The notes below the pieces were generated by a model that worked only from the letters and a program-made list of their open reading frames with translations, was not told where the DNA came from and searched no databases. The translations under genes and the position numbers were made by a program. From JAUWOY01 sp034431315 (lineage in GTDB: Bacteria; Chloroflexota; Anaerolineae; VGOG01), in contig DAOUDK010000145.1 in assembly GCA_034431315.1 (NCBI GenBank), positions 1 through 9,320 of the forward strand: a stretch of 9,320 nt of DNA. The letters run 5' to 3'. Below are positions 1-7,300 of this stretch, piece by piece; the first letter of the stretch is position 1, and each line of letters begins with the position of its first letter.

Positions 1-222
1 CCCGAAAAGGCTATTTTCACGGCAAAAAGCAGTGTTTGGGGTGCCAGAACCTTATTGGCTGCTCCCACTTTTCGAAAAAGTGTAAAGGTGTTTTTCGGCC
101 CCTGTGAACCATGCCGATATTTCTGATGGGTGGAGGTCTCTTGATAGGCGAAGGTCTCCCGACCGAGCCCGAGTAAGTAATTGCGCAAAAGTTCTTTGCA
201 CTTTCTTCACTTGCTGAGAATC

Positions 223-296
223 GCTACCAAGGGGCGTCTCGCCCCGTCTAAGGACAGTCTGGCCACAAAATCGGGGCGAGGACGCCCCTTCGTAGC
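223..296. repeat. Inverted repeat with 24/25-base arms
   Basis: The arms at 223-246 and 272-296 pair with one mismatch and one bulged base around a 25-base loop. The core is AAGGGGCGTCTCGCCCCG on the left and its complement on the right. The arm itself contains GGGGCG and CGCCCC, so each can also fold back. It has the look of a dispersed miniature repeat rather than a terminator, because no T-run follows. It lies 79 bases before the ygfK start and would form a strong hairpin if transcribed. Confidence 0.6.
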
Positions 297-306
297 AGGG
301 GAAAAA

Positions 307-324
307 GTCAAAAGGACTTTTGAC
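307..324. repeat. Short hairpin in the ygfK leader
   Basis: A perfect 7-bp stem (GTCAAAA / TTTTGAC) has a 4-base loop. An alternative register also pairs AAAAGTC (303-309) with GACTTTT (315-321), so the segment has two mutually exclusive folds. It ends about 50 bases before the ygfK ATG. A role in expression is possible but not shown. Confidence 0.35.
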
Positions 325-374
325 GATCTGCTTACGCCTCGGTCAGGAGACCTCGACAAACGATAGGGGGAAAC

Positions 375-3300
375 ATGTCTGACACTATGAACGTCCAACC
401 TTTTGAAGTCCTTCTCAACTGGATTCTGAAAGAGTACGAAAGCAGCCAGTCCATCTTCGGGATTCATCGCTCGCTCTTCTACGTTCCCAAAAAGGACAGT
501 CCCTATGCCATCGAGCACCTCTTCGGGCATTACCTGGCCACGCCCATCGGACCGGGGGCTGGGCCGCATACCCAGCTCGCTCAGAACATCATCTGCGCCT
601 GGCTTTCCGGGGGGCGATTCATCGAGCTGAAGACCGTGCAGATCAGCGATGAGCTGGACATCCCCAGACCCTGCATTGACATGGAGGACGAGGGCTACAA
701 CGTCGAGTGGTCTCAGGAGCTCAAGCTGGATCAGTCGGCCAGCGAGTACGTCAAGGCCTGGGTCTTGATCCACATCCTCCGACGGATGCTTGGCTTCGAG
801 AGCCTTCCCTTCGGCACGGTTTTCAACATGAGCGTTGGCTACAACCTGGAGGGGATTCAAAGCCCGCCCATGACTCGCTTCATGGACAAACTGGAGGACG
901 CCTCCGAGGAAATCGCCGAGATACGAGCGGTTCTGAGAGAGAAGTTCCCCCAGTTCGACGATATCGAGATTCCGGCTAAGATCACCAACAACGTCACCCT
1001 TTCCACCATGCACGGCTGCCCTCCGGACGAAATCGAGCAGATCGGCAGGTATCTGCTGGAGGAAAGGGGGCTGCACACTGCGGTCAAGCTGAACCCCACC
1101 CTGCTGGGCAAAGAGGCGGTGATGCGCATCCTCCACGACCATCTCGGTTTCACGGAGATCCGCATCCCCGACCGCGTGTTCGAGCACGATCTGCAATACG
1201 ACCGCGCGGTGGAGTTGATCGAGACTCTGAAAGAGGTTGCCGCAGAGCAGTGGCTGACCTTTGGTCTCAAGTTGAGCAACACCCTGGCCCTGGCCAACCA
1301 CAAGGGCGTCCTCCCCGGCGACGAGATGTACATGTCGGGACGCACCCTCTACCCCATCACCATCAACCTTTTCCACAAACTCTCCCAAGAGTTCGGAGGC
1401 GACCCTTCGGCAAGCTCAGGGCAGGCCTTGAACGTTTCCTTCTCCGCCGGGGCCGATGCTTTCAATCTGACAGATATTCTGGCCGCCGGTGCCTGGCCGG
1501 TCACCACGGTCACAGACCTGCTGAAACCGGGCGGCTACTCCAGGCTCCTACAATACCTGGAGAACTTGGACAAGGATATGCACGATCTGGGAATGACGAG
1601 CCTGGAGGAACTGGCCCGCGACAAGCTGGCTAGTCTGGAACGTGCGGCCGTCCGGGCCCTGGAAGACCCTCGCTACAAGAAGGGCTACTATCCTCACGGC
1701 CTGCCCAAAGTCGAATCGAAGCTGAGCCTGTTCGACTGCATCACCGCTCCCTGCGTGGAAAAGTGCGCAGTTCATCAGGACGTGCCTGAGTATGCCTGGT
1801 TGATTGGTCAGAAGAGATACGCTGACGCGCTGGAGATCATCCTCTCCCGCAATCCCCTGCCCGGCGTGACCGGCTACGTCTGCACCCACCTGTGCCAGGC
1901 CCGCTGCACTCGCAACAACTACGACCAACCAGTCGCCATCCGCGCGCTGAAGCGGTTTGTCGCCGAAAGCAGTAGAGAAACCAGGTTTTTCCCCAAAAAC
2001 CTGGTTTCTGGAGTCCGAGTGGCCGTGATCGGCAGCGGCCCCTCCGGCCTGGCCGCCGCCTACTTCCTGGCCCTGAACGGTGTCGAGACGATCATCTACG
2101 AAGCCCAGGATCGGCCTGGAGGGGTGCTGGCCATCGCCCCCACCTTCAGGCTGCCTGAGGCCGTCGTTCAGGAGGACATCAACCGAATCAAGAATCTGGG
2201 AGTGAAGATCGCACTTTCCCATCCTATCACATCTCCCCCGGAAGAACTTCTGGCAGATGGGTTTGACGCCGTCTACATCGCCACGGGCGCTGGCAAGGAC
2301 GCCCGTCTGGGCATCGAAGGCGAGGAGGGCGAAGGCGTCTACCATAGCCTTGACCTCCTCGACCGGGTGCGGCGGGGGGAGAGGGTTGACCTGGGCAGCA
2401 AGGTGCTGGTTATCGGCGGAGGGAACTCGGCTATGGATGCGGCCAGGACGGCCAGGCGGCTCACGAACGGCACGGTGACCATCGTCTACCGACGCACCCG
2501 CAGCGAGATGCCGGCCGACGAGGAGGAGATCGAAGGCGCTCTCGTTGAGGGTGTTATCCTGGAGGAACTGGCTTCTCCTACCAGGATCATCTTGCAGGAG
2601 GGCCGGGTCGCCGCCCTGGAGTGTGTGCGGAACGAGCTGGGAGAGCCAGGGCCAGACGGGAGGAGAAGGCCGATCCCCGTCGTTGGCAGCGAATTCCAGA
2701 TCGGGGCTGATTCCATTGTCATCGCCATTGGTCAGGTATTGGAAGTTGGAGATTGGGTCGTCGAAGCGTTAGCCGTTGACCCACTCACCCTGGCGACTAG
2801 TGTGCCGGGTGTTTTCGCTGGCGGCGATGCCGTGCGGGGCCCTGCCACTATCGTCGAGGCGTGCGCCGATGGGCGGCGAGCCGCCGAGGCAATTTGCCAG
2901 CAGTTGGGCCTGCCGTTTGAGCGGCCGTCAGTTCACCTTCCTGTGCTTTCTGGGGAGGAAATCGCACAAGTCAAGCGCGTCCGGGCTAGAAAGGCGGCGC
3001 AGTACGAGGGAGCGATGCTCCCACCCGATCAGCGCGGCGGTTTCGATCCTTCGACAAGCTCAGGACACCGCCTGGTCGAAGCGACTCTGACGGAGGAAGC
3101 GGCCCTGGCCGAGGCGGCCCGCTGTCTGCAATGCTCGACCCTGTGCGACAAGTGTGTGGAGGTGTGCCCCAACCGGGCGAACTACGCCTTCTCCCTTCGA
3201 TTACACTCAGGGCAAGTCGTTGCGCCTGTCAGCCTGACGCTGCCCACGGTCTCCTGCCAGCAGGGGAGCTTGGCCGTGACTGGGGAGGAGGTCTTCCAGA

Positions 3301-3725
3301 TCGAGCAGCCCCGGCAGATCATCCACGTGGACGATTTCTGCAACGAGTGCGGCAACTGCGGGACCTTCTGTGTCCACCACGGCAAACCCTACCTGGACAA
3401 GCCCAGGCTCTTCCTCAGGGAAGACGATTTTGAATTGGAAGACGACAACGCCTTCTACGTCGAGAGAGTCGCCAAAGGATGGGCCATCAGAAGGCGGGAG
3501 GGTGGGAAGGAGGCGCGTTTATCTGTGGAAGACGGCGGTGACGAGGTGAACTTTGAAAGCGATCTGCTGAGAATGAGAATCTCTTCCGCTGATTTTCAGA
3601 TCAAGGCCATGGAGATGAAGAAGGATTTTCGGGGAGAGTTTTCCCTGGCCGGCGCGGCGGAAATGTACGTTATCCTCAAAGGTCTTTCCACAGCCCTATC
3701 TTTCTTGCCCTTTGAGGAGACGTAG
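375..3725 (+). CDS. ygfK: YgfK-type NADPH/FAD iron-sulfur oxidoreductase (putative selenate reductase subunit)
   Basis: At 1116 aa this aligns from memory along its length with E. coli YgfK (about 1030 aa). The N-terminal half is a DHOD-like barrel (TPIGPGAGPHTQLAQN, STMHGCPPDEIE, MYMSGRTLYP, TDLLKPGGY). A GltD/dihydropyrimidine-dehydrogenase-like iron-sulfur region follows (Cys 460, 464, 503, 507, 511). Next come an FAD-binding GSGPSG at 553-558 and a second nucleotide-binding GGGNSA at 681-686. Ferredoxin-type cysteines lie at 917, 920, 924, 927 and 931 (ending CPNRAN), and again at 989, 992, 995 and 999 (CNECGNC). It is probably cytosolic. The family name comes from genetic linkage to selenate reduction in E. 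coli; its true substrate is uncertain, and purine or pyrimidine-like ring reduction is a reasonable alternative. The start at 375 has AGGGGG 4 bases upstream. Part of the extra length comes from repeats inserted in frame. None of the usual partners (ssnA, xanthine dehydrogenase-like genes) is in view. Confidence 0.93.
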   Translation: MSDTMNVQPFEVLLNWILKEYESSQSIFGIHRSLFYVPKKDSPYAIEHLFGHYLATPIGPGAGPHTQLAQNIICAWLSGGRFIELKTVQISDELDIPRPCIDMEDEGYNVEWSQELKLDQSASEYVKAWVLIHILRRMLGFESLPFGTVFNMSVGYNLEGIQSPPMTRFMDKLEDASEEIAEIRAVLREKFPQFDDIEIPAKITNNVTLSTMHGCPPDEIEQIGRYLLEERGLHTAVKLNPTLLGKEAVMRILHDHLGFTEIRIPDRVFEHDLQYDRAVELIETLKEVAAEQWLTFGLKLSNTLALANHKGVLPGDEMYMSGRTLYPITINLFHKLSQEFGGDPSASSGQALNVSFSAGADAFNLTDILAAGAWPVTTVTDLLKPGGYSRLLQYLENLDKDMHDLGMTSLEELARDKLASLERAAVRALEDPRYKKGYYPHGLPKVESKLSLFDCITAPCVEKCAVHQDVPEYAWLIGQKRYADALEIILSRNPLPGVTGYVCTHLCQARCTRNNYDQPVAIRALKRFVAESSRETRFFPKNLVSGVRVAVIGSGPSGLAAAYFLALNGVETIIYEAQDRPGGVLAIAPTFRLPEAVVQEDINRIKNLGVKIALSHPITSPPEELLADGFDAVYIATGAGKDARLGIEGEEGEGVYHSLDLLDRVRRGERVDLGSKVLVIGGGNSAMDAARTARRLTNGTVTIVYRRTRSEMPADEEEIEGALVEGVILEELASPTRIILQEGRVAALECVRNELGEPGPDGRRRPIPVVGSEFQIGADSIVIAIGQVLEVGDWVVEALAVDPLTLATSVPGVFAGGDAVRGPATIVEACADGRRAAEAICQQLGLPFERPSVHLPVLSGEEIAQVKRVRARKAAQYEGAMLPPDQRGGFDPSTSSGHRLVEATLTEEAALAEAARCLQCSTLCDKCVEVCPNRANYAFSLRLHSGQVVAPVSLTLPTVSCQQGSLAVTGEEVFQIEQPRQIIHVDDFCNECGNCGTFCVHHGKPYLDKPRLFLREDDFELEDDNAFYVERVAKGWAIRRREGGKEARLSVEDGGDEVNFESDLLRMRISSADFQIKAMEMKKDFRGEFSLAGAAEMYVILKGLSTALSFLPFEET
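1403..1425. repeat. In-frame dispersed repeat, CTTCG-CAAGCTCAGG type (copy 1)
   Basis: CCCTTCGGCAAGCTCAGGGC is inserted in the coding frame of ygfK and adds the residues PSASSGQA just before the LNVSFSAGADAF block. E. coli YgfK has no such stretch at this position in my recollection. The same core recurs at 3048, and a related variant at 3193. It resembles the short dispersed repeats I know from Chloroflexota and some other environmental genomes. Confidence 0.7.
1976..2009. repeat. Perfect 15-bp-arm palindrome inserted in ygfK
   Basis: The arms AGAAACCAGGTTTTT (1976-1990) and AAAAACCTGGTTTCT (1995-2009) are perfect reverse complements around a CCCC loop. It is read through as ETRFFPKNLVSG, falling in the linker between the N-terminal iron-sulfur region and the FAD domain. 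That is a place where extra residues are tolerated. It looks like a miniature palindromic element that landed in a coding sequence without breaking the frame. Confidence 0.85.
3048..3067. repeat. In-frame dispersed repeat, CTTCGACAAGCTCAGG type (copy 2)
   Basis: CCTTCGACAAGCTCAGGACA is the canonical form of the repeat and encodes part of FDPSTSSGHR. It lies in the variable stretch before the C-terminal ferredoxin-like domain of YgfK (first Cys at residue 917). Confidence 0.75.
3193..3214. repeat. In-frame dispersed repeat, CTTCGA-TACACTCAGGG variant (copy 3)
   Basis: CCCTTCGATTACACTCAGGG is a variant of the same repeat class, keeping CTTCGA and CTCAGG with a changed centre. It encodes LRLHSGQV between the two C-terminal cysteine clusters of YgfK, where the E. 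coli protein has a short non-conserved loop. Confidence 0.6.
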
Positions 3726-3810
3726 GACAAAAGTGTATCCCCAATCACAAAATCACGGCCCAGAGCGCATACCTTGGCGGCAAACCTCGAGCATTTCAAG
3801 TATTCGCCAG

Positions 3811-3839
3811 TTGTGCTCTAACGAATGTTATGTTATAAT
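3811..3839 (+). promoter_or_regulatory. Sigma70-type extended -10 promoter for the HTH gene
   Basis: A perfect TATAAT at 3834-3839 is preceded by the extended -10 TG (TGTTATAAT, 3831-3839). TTGTGC at 3811-3816 is a half-match -35 at the ideal 17-base spacing. Transcription would start near 3846, leaving about 95 bases of leader before the ATG at 3941. No other gene start lies between, so this promoter separates the small gene from ygfK. Confidence 0.75.
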
Positions 3840-3859
3840 ATGATACGATAAGGAAACGA

Positions 3860-3900
3860 CGTAAACAGCCCGATTGATGGTTCGGGGAACGACATTTACG
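3860..3900 (+). promoter_or_regulatory. Possible structured leader or operator of the HTH gene
   Basis: Outer arms CGTAAA (3860-3865) and TTTACG (3895-3900) flank inner arms CCCGA (3869-3873) and TCGGG (3882-3886). This gives a two-step hairpin in the predicted leader, starting about 14 bases after the likely transcription start. It could be an RNA fold or a dyad operator for autoregulation; neither is shown. Confidence 0.35.
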
Positions 3901-3940
3901 ATCAGCTTATTACTTCGTCAGCAGTAAACAGGAGCGTGAT

Positions 3941-4192
3941 ATGGCAGAAGAATATTTAGAAGAAGAAATGACCATCCTTACAGCGAGAGAGGCTGCCGAG
4001 TATCTGCGGGTGAGCCTATACACTCTGAGAAAGATGGAGAAGGAGGGAGGTCTGATGCCCTTTCGCACTCCTGGCGGTCATCGCAGGTACAGCCTCAGGA
4101 TGTTGGATGAATATCTCGAAAAAAGCCGCAAGCCTTCTCGCCGCCAGAGGGTGAAAAACCTCGCTTCAGAGAGCGAGTCTGAAGTTCAGTAG
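3941..4192 (+). CDS. Small MerR/excisionase-type helix-turn-helix protein
   Basis: This 83-aa protein is one DNA-binding domain with a basic, then acidic, tail. Residues about 10-33 (TAREAAEYLRVSLYTLRKME) form the helix-turn-helix. The following RTPGGHRRY with SLRMLDEYLE is the wing and helix typical of MerR, BldC and excisionase-like HTH_17 proteins. There is no effector-binding domain. The start is supported by AGGAG at 3930-3934, 6 bases before the ATG; an internal ATG at 3968 begins MTILTAREAAEYL, where the domain itself starts. It has its own promoter and terminator and sits directly before the restriction-modification gene. It may therefore control that gene as a controller-like protein, or be left over from a mobile element. 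The DNA-binding role is well supported, the target is not. Confidence 0.85.
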   Translation: MAEEYLEEEMTILTAREAAEYLRVSLYTLRKMEKEGGLMPFRTPGGHRRYSLRMLDEYLEKSRKPSRRQRVKNLASESESEVQ

Positions 4193-4205
4193 CCAGGGCA
4201 GGCCG

Positions 4206-4238
4206 AGCCACCTGTGCAACTAGTGCAGGTGGCTTTTT
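4206..4238 (+). terminator. Intrinsic terminator after the HTH gene
   Basis: A 9-bp perfect stem AGCCACCTG (4206-4214) / CAGGTGGCT (4226-4234) with an 11-base loop is followed directly by a T-run, then by GCTTTTG. It lies 13 bases after the HTH stop codon and would insulate the next gene from upstream transcription. Confidence 0.88.
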
Positions 4239-4242
4239 GCTT

Positions 4243-4271
4243 TTGCCAAGCAAGCTGAATTCTGGTATACT
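4243..4271 (+). promoter_or_regulatory. Near-consensus promoter for the restriction-modification gene
   Basis: TTGCCA (4243-4248, 5 of 6 to the -35 consensus) is spaced 17 bases from TATACT (4266-4271). The -10 is preceded by an extended TG (TGGTATACT, 4263-4271). The -35 overlaps the end of the terminator T-tract region, so termination and re-initiation are packed back to back. The expected transcription start is near 4278, which rules out the ATG at 4272 as a start codon for a transcript from this promoter. Confidence 0.78.
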
Positions 4272-4293
4272 ATGGTTGGCGGTCAGGTAAAAC

Positions 4294-4340
4294 TTGACTT
4301 TAACGAAAAGTCAACAGGAGTTTGCCGCCCCCCCCAGGAG
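4294..4340 (+). promoter_or_regulatory. Leader hairpin, C8 tract and ribosome binding site
   Basis: A perfect 8-bp stem TTGACTTT / AAAGTCAA (4294-4301 and 4307-4314, loop AACGA) lies 16 bases into the predicted transcript. A run of eight C (4328-4335) follows and runs straight into AGGAG at 4336-4340. AGGAG touches the ATG at 4341 but is 6 bases from the ATG at 4347, so 4347 is the better start. The dyad could be an operator or an RNA hairpin. Confidence 0.6.
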
Positions 4341-4346
4341 ATGTTT

Positions 4347-7300
4347 ATGAGTTCTAATCTCATAGCCGCCGAAACCCTGGCTCAGGCCATCCGCCAAGTA
4401 GCCAGAAAAGCGCGCACCGAGGAAGACCTGCGGGTGGGAGTCGAACACGCCCTGAGCGCGACCTTGCAGGCGTTGGGGCTGACGGCTACGCCCGAATACG
4501 AAAAGACCACTCTCAGCGGATCGGCCGATGCCGTCTACGGCCACGCGGTCATCGAGTACAAGCGACCGGGCCGCCTGGCCGAAAAGGGATTCCCCGTCAA
4601 GCTAGCTGAGCAGATCGCCAGGTACTTGACCGACCAGGCCCATCACGCCGGGGGCCGGGCCAAACGAGCCGAGGCATTGGAGAAGATGATCGGCATTGGG
4701 CTGGATGGGGAGCAAATCCTGTTCCTGCGCTACTCCGCCACCGGGCGCAGACGGGAATCCCCTCTGCCACCGTTGCCCGGCACACAGATTAGCTTTCTCG
4801 ACGTAGACGAGTACGCGGGCGGCTTCCAGATGGTTGGCCCGGTGCCGGTGGGACGGGAGAGCGTCGAATTGCTGCTGCTCTACCTGCGCTCCCTCTCGCG
4901 CAAGCCGCTTACGCCGGAAGCGCTGGCCGCCGACTTTGGTCCGCAGGGTGACATCGCCCCCAACCTGGTCAATGTCTTCTACACCGCTCTGCAGGCCCAC
5001 CGCGACCATCCCCGCGTGGCGACCTTCTTCGCCGAGTGGGACCGTATCTTCGGCATCGTCTACGGCGAAGAGTTGGGCAAGGCGGAAAGGGACGCTCCCG
5101 AATTGGCGGCGCTCTACCGGATGGTAGGTAGGGGCGCGGTGACCACGCCCCTACTCAAGCCGCTCTTCTTCGCCGTCCACACCTACTACGCGCTGTTGAT
5201 GAAGTTCCTGGCAGTGGAACTGGCCTCGTTGCAGGGCGGCGCGCTGGTGAGTTCTTTCGTCGCGGCGCTGCCGGCCATGACGGAGAAGCAACTGCACCGC
5301 GAGTTGACCAATCTGGAGAACGGCGGCACCTTTGCCCTGCTGGGCATCAACAACTTTCTCGAAGGTGACTTCTTTGGCTGGTATCTGGATGCCTGGCAGA
5401 CCCCAGGGGTTTCGGGAACCCCTGGGGTCTCGCTAGCCGATGGCATCCGAGCGATGGCCTGCACGCTGGCCGATTTCGAGCCCGCTACCACCACGCTGGA
5501 GCCAGAGCACACCCGCGACCTGCTCAAAAAGCTCTATCAATATCTGGTGCCCCGCAAGCTGCGCCACGACCTGGGCGAGTATTACACCCCCGACTGGCTG
5601 GCCGAGCGGCTGCTGAACCAGGTGGGCTACAAGGGCGAACCCGACAAGCGGCTGATTGATCCCGGCTGTGGCAGTGGCACTTTCCTCATTCTGGCCTTGC
5701 GGCGGCTGCGCCAGTACGCCGCCGACCACCTCATCCCGCCCGCCGATGTGCTCGACGCCGCGCTGCGCAACATCGTCGGCTTTGATCTCAACCCACTCAG
5801 CGTCATCGCCGCGCGTACCAACTACCTGCTGGCCCTGGGAGACCTGCTGCGCTACCGGCGCGGTCCGGTGGACCTGCCGGTCTACATGTGCGATAGCATC
5901 CTCACCCCCACCGAGCGGGCCGACATCTTCGGCAAGAGTTACCGGCTGCGCACCGTCGTTGGCGACTTCGACATCCCCGGCGAGACGGTAGCAGCAAGGG
6001 AGATGGGCATACTCTCAGCGCTGCTGGAGAGTTGCGTGCGCGACCAGTACACTCCTGAGGAGTTCCTGGCCCGTGCGCGGCACGAGCTGACCGTGAGCGA
6101 GGCCATGACCGAATCGGTGCTGGAGGGACTGTACCGCCAGCTCTACCGCCTGGACGAAGAGGGGCGGAACGGCCTGTGGGCGCGGCTGCTCAAGAACGCC
6201 TTCGCCCCAGTGTTGGTGGGAAAGTTCGACTTTGTGGTGGGCAATCCGCCGTGGGTGAACTGGGAGAGCCTGAGCGCCGAGTACCGCGAGGCGACCAAGC
6301 GGCTGTGGATGGACTACGGCCTGTTCAGCCTGAAAGGGCACGCCGCCCGCCTGGGTGGGGGCAAGAAAGACCTGGCCATGCTCTTTGCCTACGCCAGCAT
6401 TGACCACTACTTGAAGAAGGGCGGCAGGTTGGGTTTTGTCATTACCCAGACCGTCTTCAAGACCAAAGGGGCTGGTGATGGTTTCCGCCGCTTCCGGCTG
6501 GGCGAGAAGGGGGACCACCTGCGCGTGGTGCACGTGGATGACATGTCGCGCCTGCAACCCTTTGAGGGAGCCACCAACCGCACCAGCGTGGTGGTCTGCC
6601 AGCGGGGGCAGAAGACTCGCTACCCGGTGCCCTACACCCTTTGGGGCAAGGGGACAGGACGCGCCCGCGTGAACATTGACAAGCCGTTGGACGAGGTGCT
6701 GGCGGAGACGACACGGGCCAACCTATGGGCGCAGCCAGTGGATAGCAGCAATCCCACGTCACCCTGGATGACGGCCCGCAAAGCGGCGCTCAAAGCGTTG
6801 GAGAAAGTGGTCTTGCCAGCGGAATACCGGGCACGTGAAGGAGCAAACACAGGTGGGGCTAATGGAGTCTACTGGTTGAGGATTGTCGGCAAGAGACCTG
6901 ACGGGGTTTTGTTAGTGGAAAACCTGAATATCGGTAAACGCAAAGTCTCGGAGGTGCAAGCATCTATAGAGTCAGATTTGGTCTACCCCTTGCTACGGGG
7001 ACGCGATGTTAACAAGTGGCATGCTGCATGTTCAGCAAACATGCTGCTTGTTCAGGATCCAAACAAACGGATTGGATATGATGAAGGTTGGCTGAAGGTT
7101 GAGTATCCATTGACCTACAGTTACCTTAGGCAGTTCAAGGCTGACTTGGCGAAAAGAAAATCTAGCTCTATTCCATCTGAGCCGTTTTACTCGATTTTTG
7201 GAGTTGGGTCTTACACTTTGGCTCCGCACAAAGTAGTTTGGCGTGAGGTAGCCCATAACCTAACGACAGCGGTTGTTTCCACAAGTTGTTCAGATGAACT

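Larger units (their letters stand above)
152..353. repeat. Outer inverted repeat pair upstream of ygfK
   Basis: The left arm at 152-167 (AGGTCTCCCGACCGAG) matches the reverse complement of the right arm at 338-353 in 15 of 16 positions. The arms enclose the second inverted repeat at 223-296 and the hairpin at 307-324. A partial extra copy of the left arm (GGAGGTCTC) lies at 132-140. This could be the outer boundary of a small non-coding repeat unit, or two independent copies of a dispersed repeat in opposite orientation. Confidence 0.5.
1..374. other. Upstream region without a convincing gene; rich in inverted repeats
   Basis: No open frame here looks like a protein family I know. All three forward frames are open at the left edge and stop at about 85, 107 and 126, so the tail of an upstream gene cannot be excluded, but none is recognisable. 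A 7-bp perfect hairpin lies at 66-82 (CACTTTT, loop CGA, AAAAGTG), and two larger inverted repeats and a further hairpin follow. A small forward frame at 181-366 runs straight through these repeats and is probably not a gene. I see no convincing promoter for the downstream gene. A ribosome binding site (AGGGGG, 365-370) sits just before its ATG. Confidence 0.5.

Noticed and set aside
3..107. Cysteine-rich open stretch at the left edge (KKQCLGCQNLIGCS...)
   Set aside because: It is short and cut by the window edge. All three forward frames are open here, and it contains hairpin-forming sequence. There is not enough to call a gene end.
181..366. Forward 61-codon open frame before ygfK
   Set aside because: Its start would be TTG, it lies across nested inverted repeats, and the peptide resembles no family. 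Repeat sequence explains it.
207..1388. Long reverse-strand open frame of 393 codons opposite ygfK
   Set aside because: It is antisense to a clearly conserved YgfK coding sequence, has no recognisable domain, and is the usual by-product of GC-rich codon use. It also runs through the upstream inverted repeats.
3726..3810. Terminator after ygfK
   Set aside because: No stem followed by a T-run is visible between the ygfK stop and the next promoter.
4272..4346. Upstream ATG extending the restriction-modification protein by 25 residues
   Set aside because: It directly follows the -10 box TATACT and lies before the expected transcription start. It has no ribosome binding site, while AGGAG is 6 bases from the ATG at 4347.
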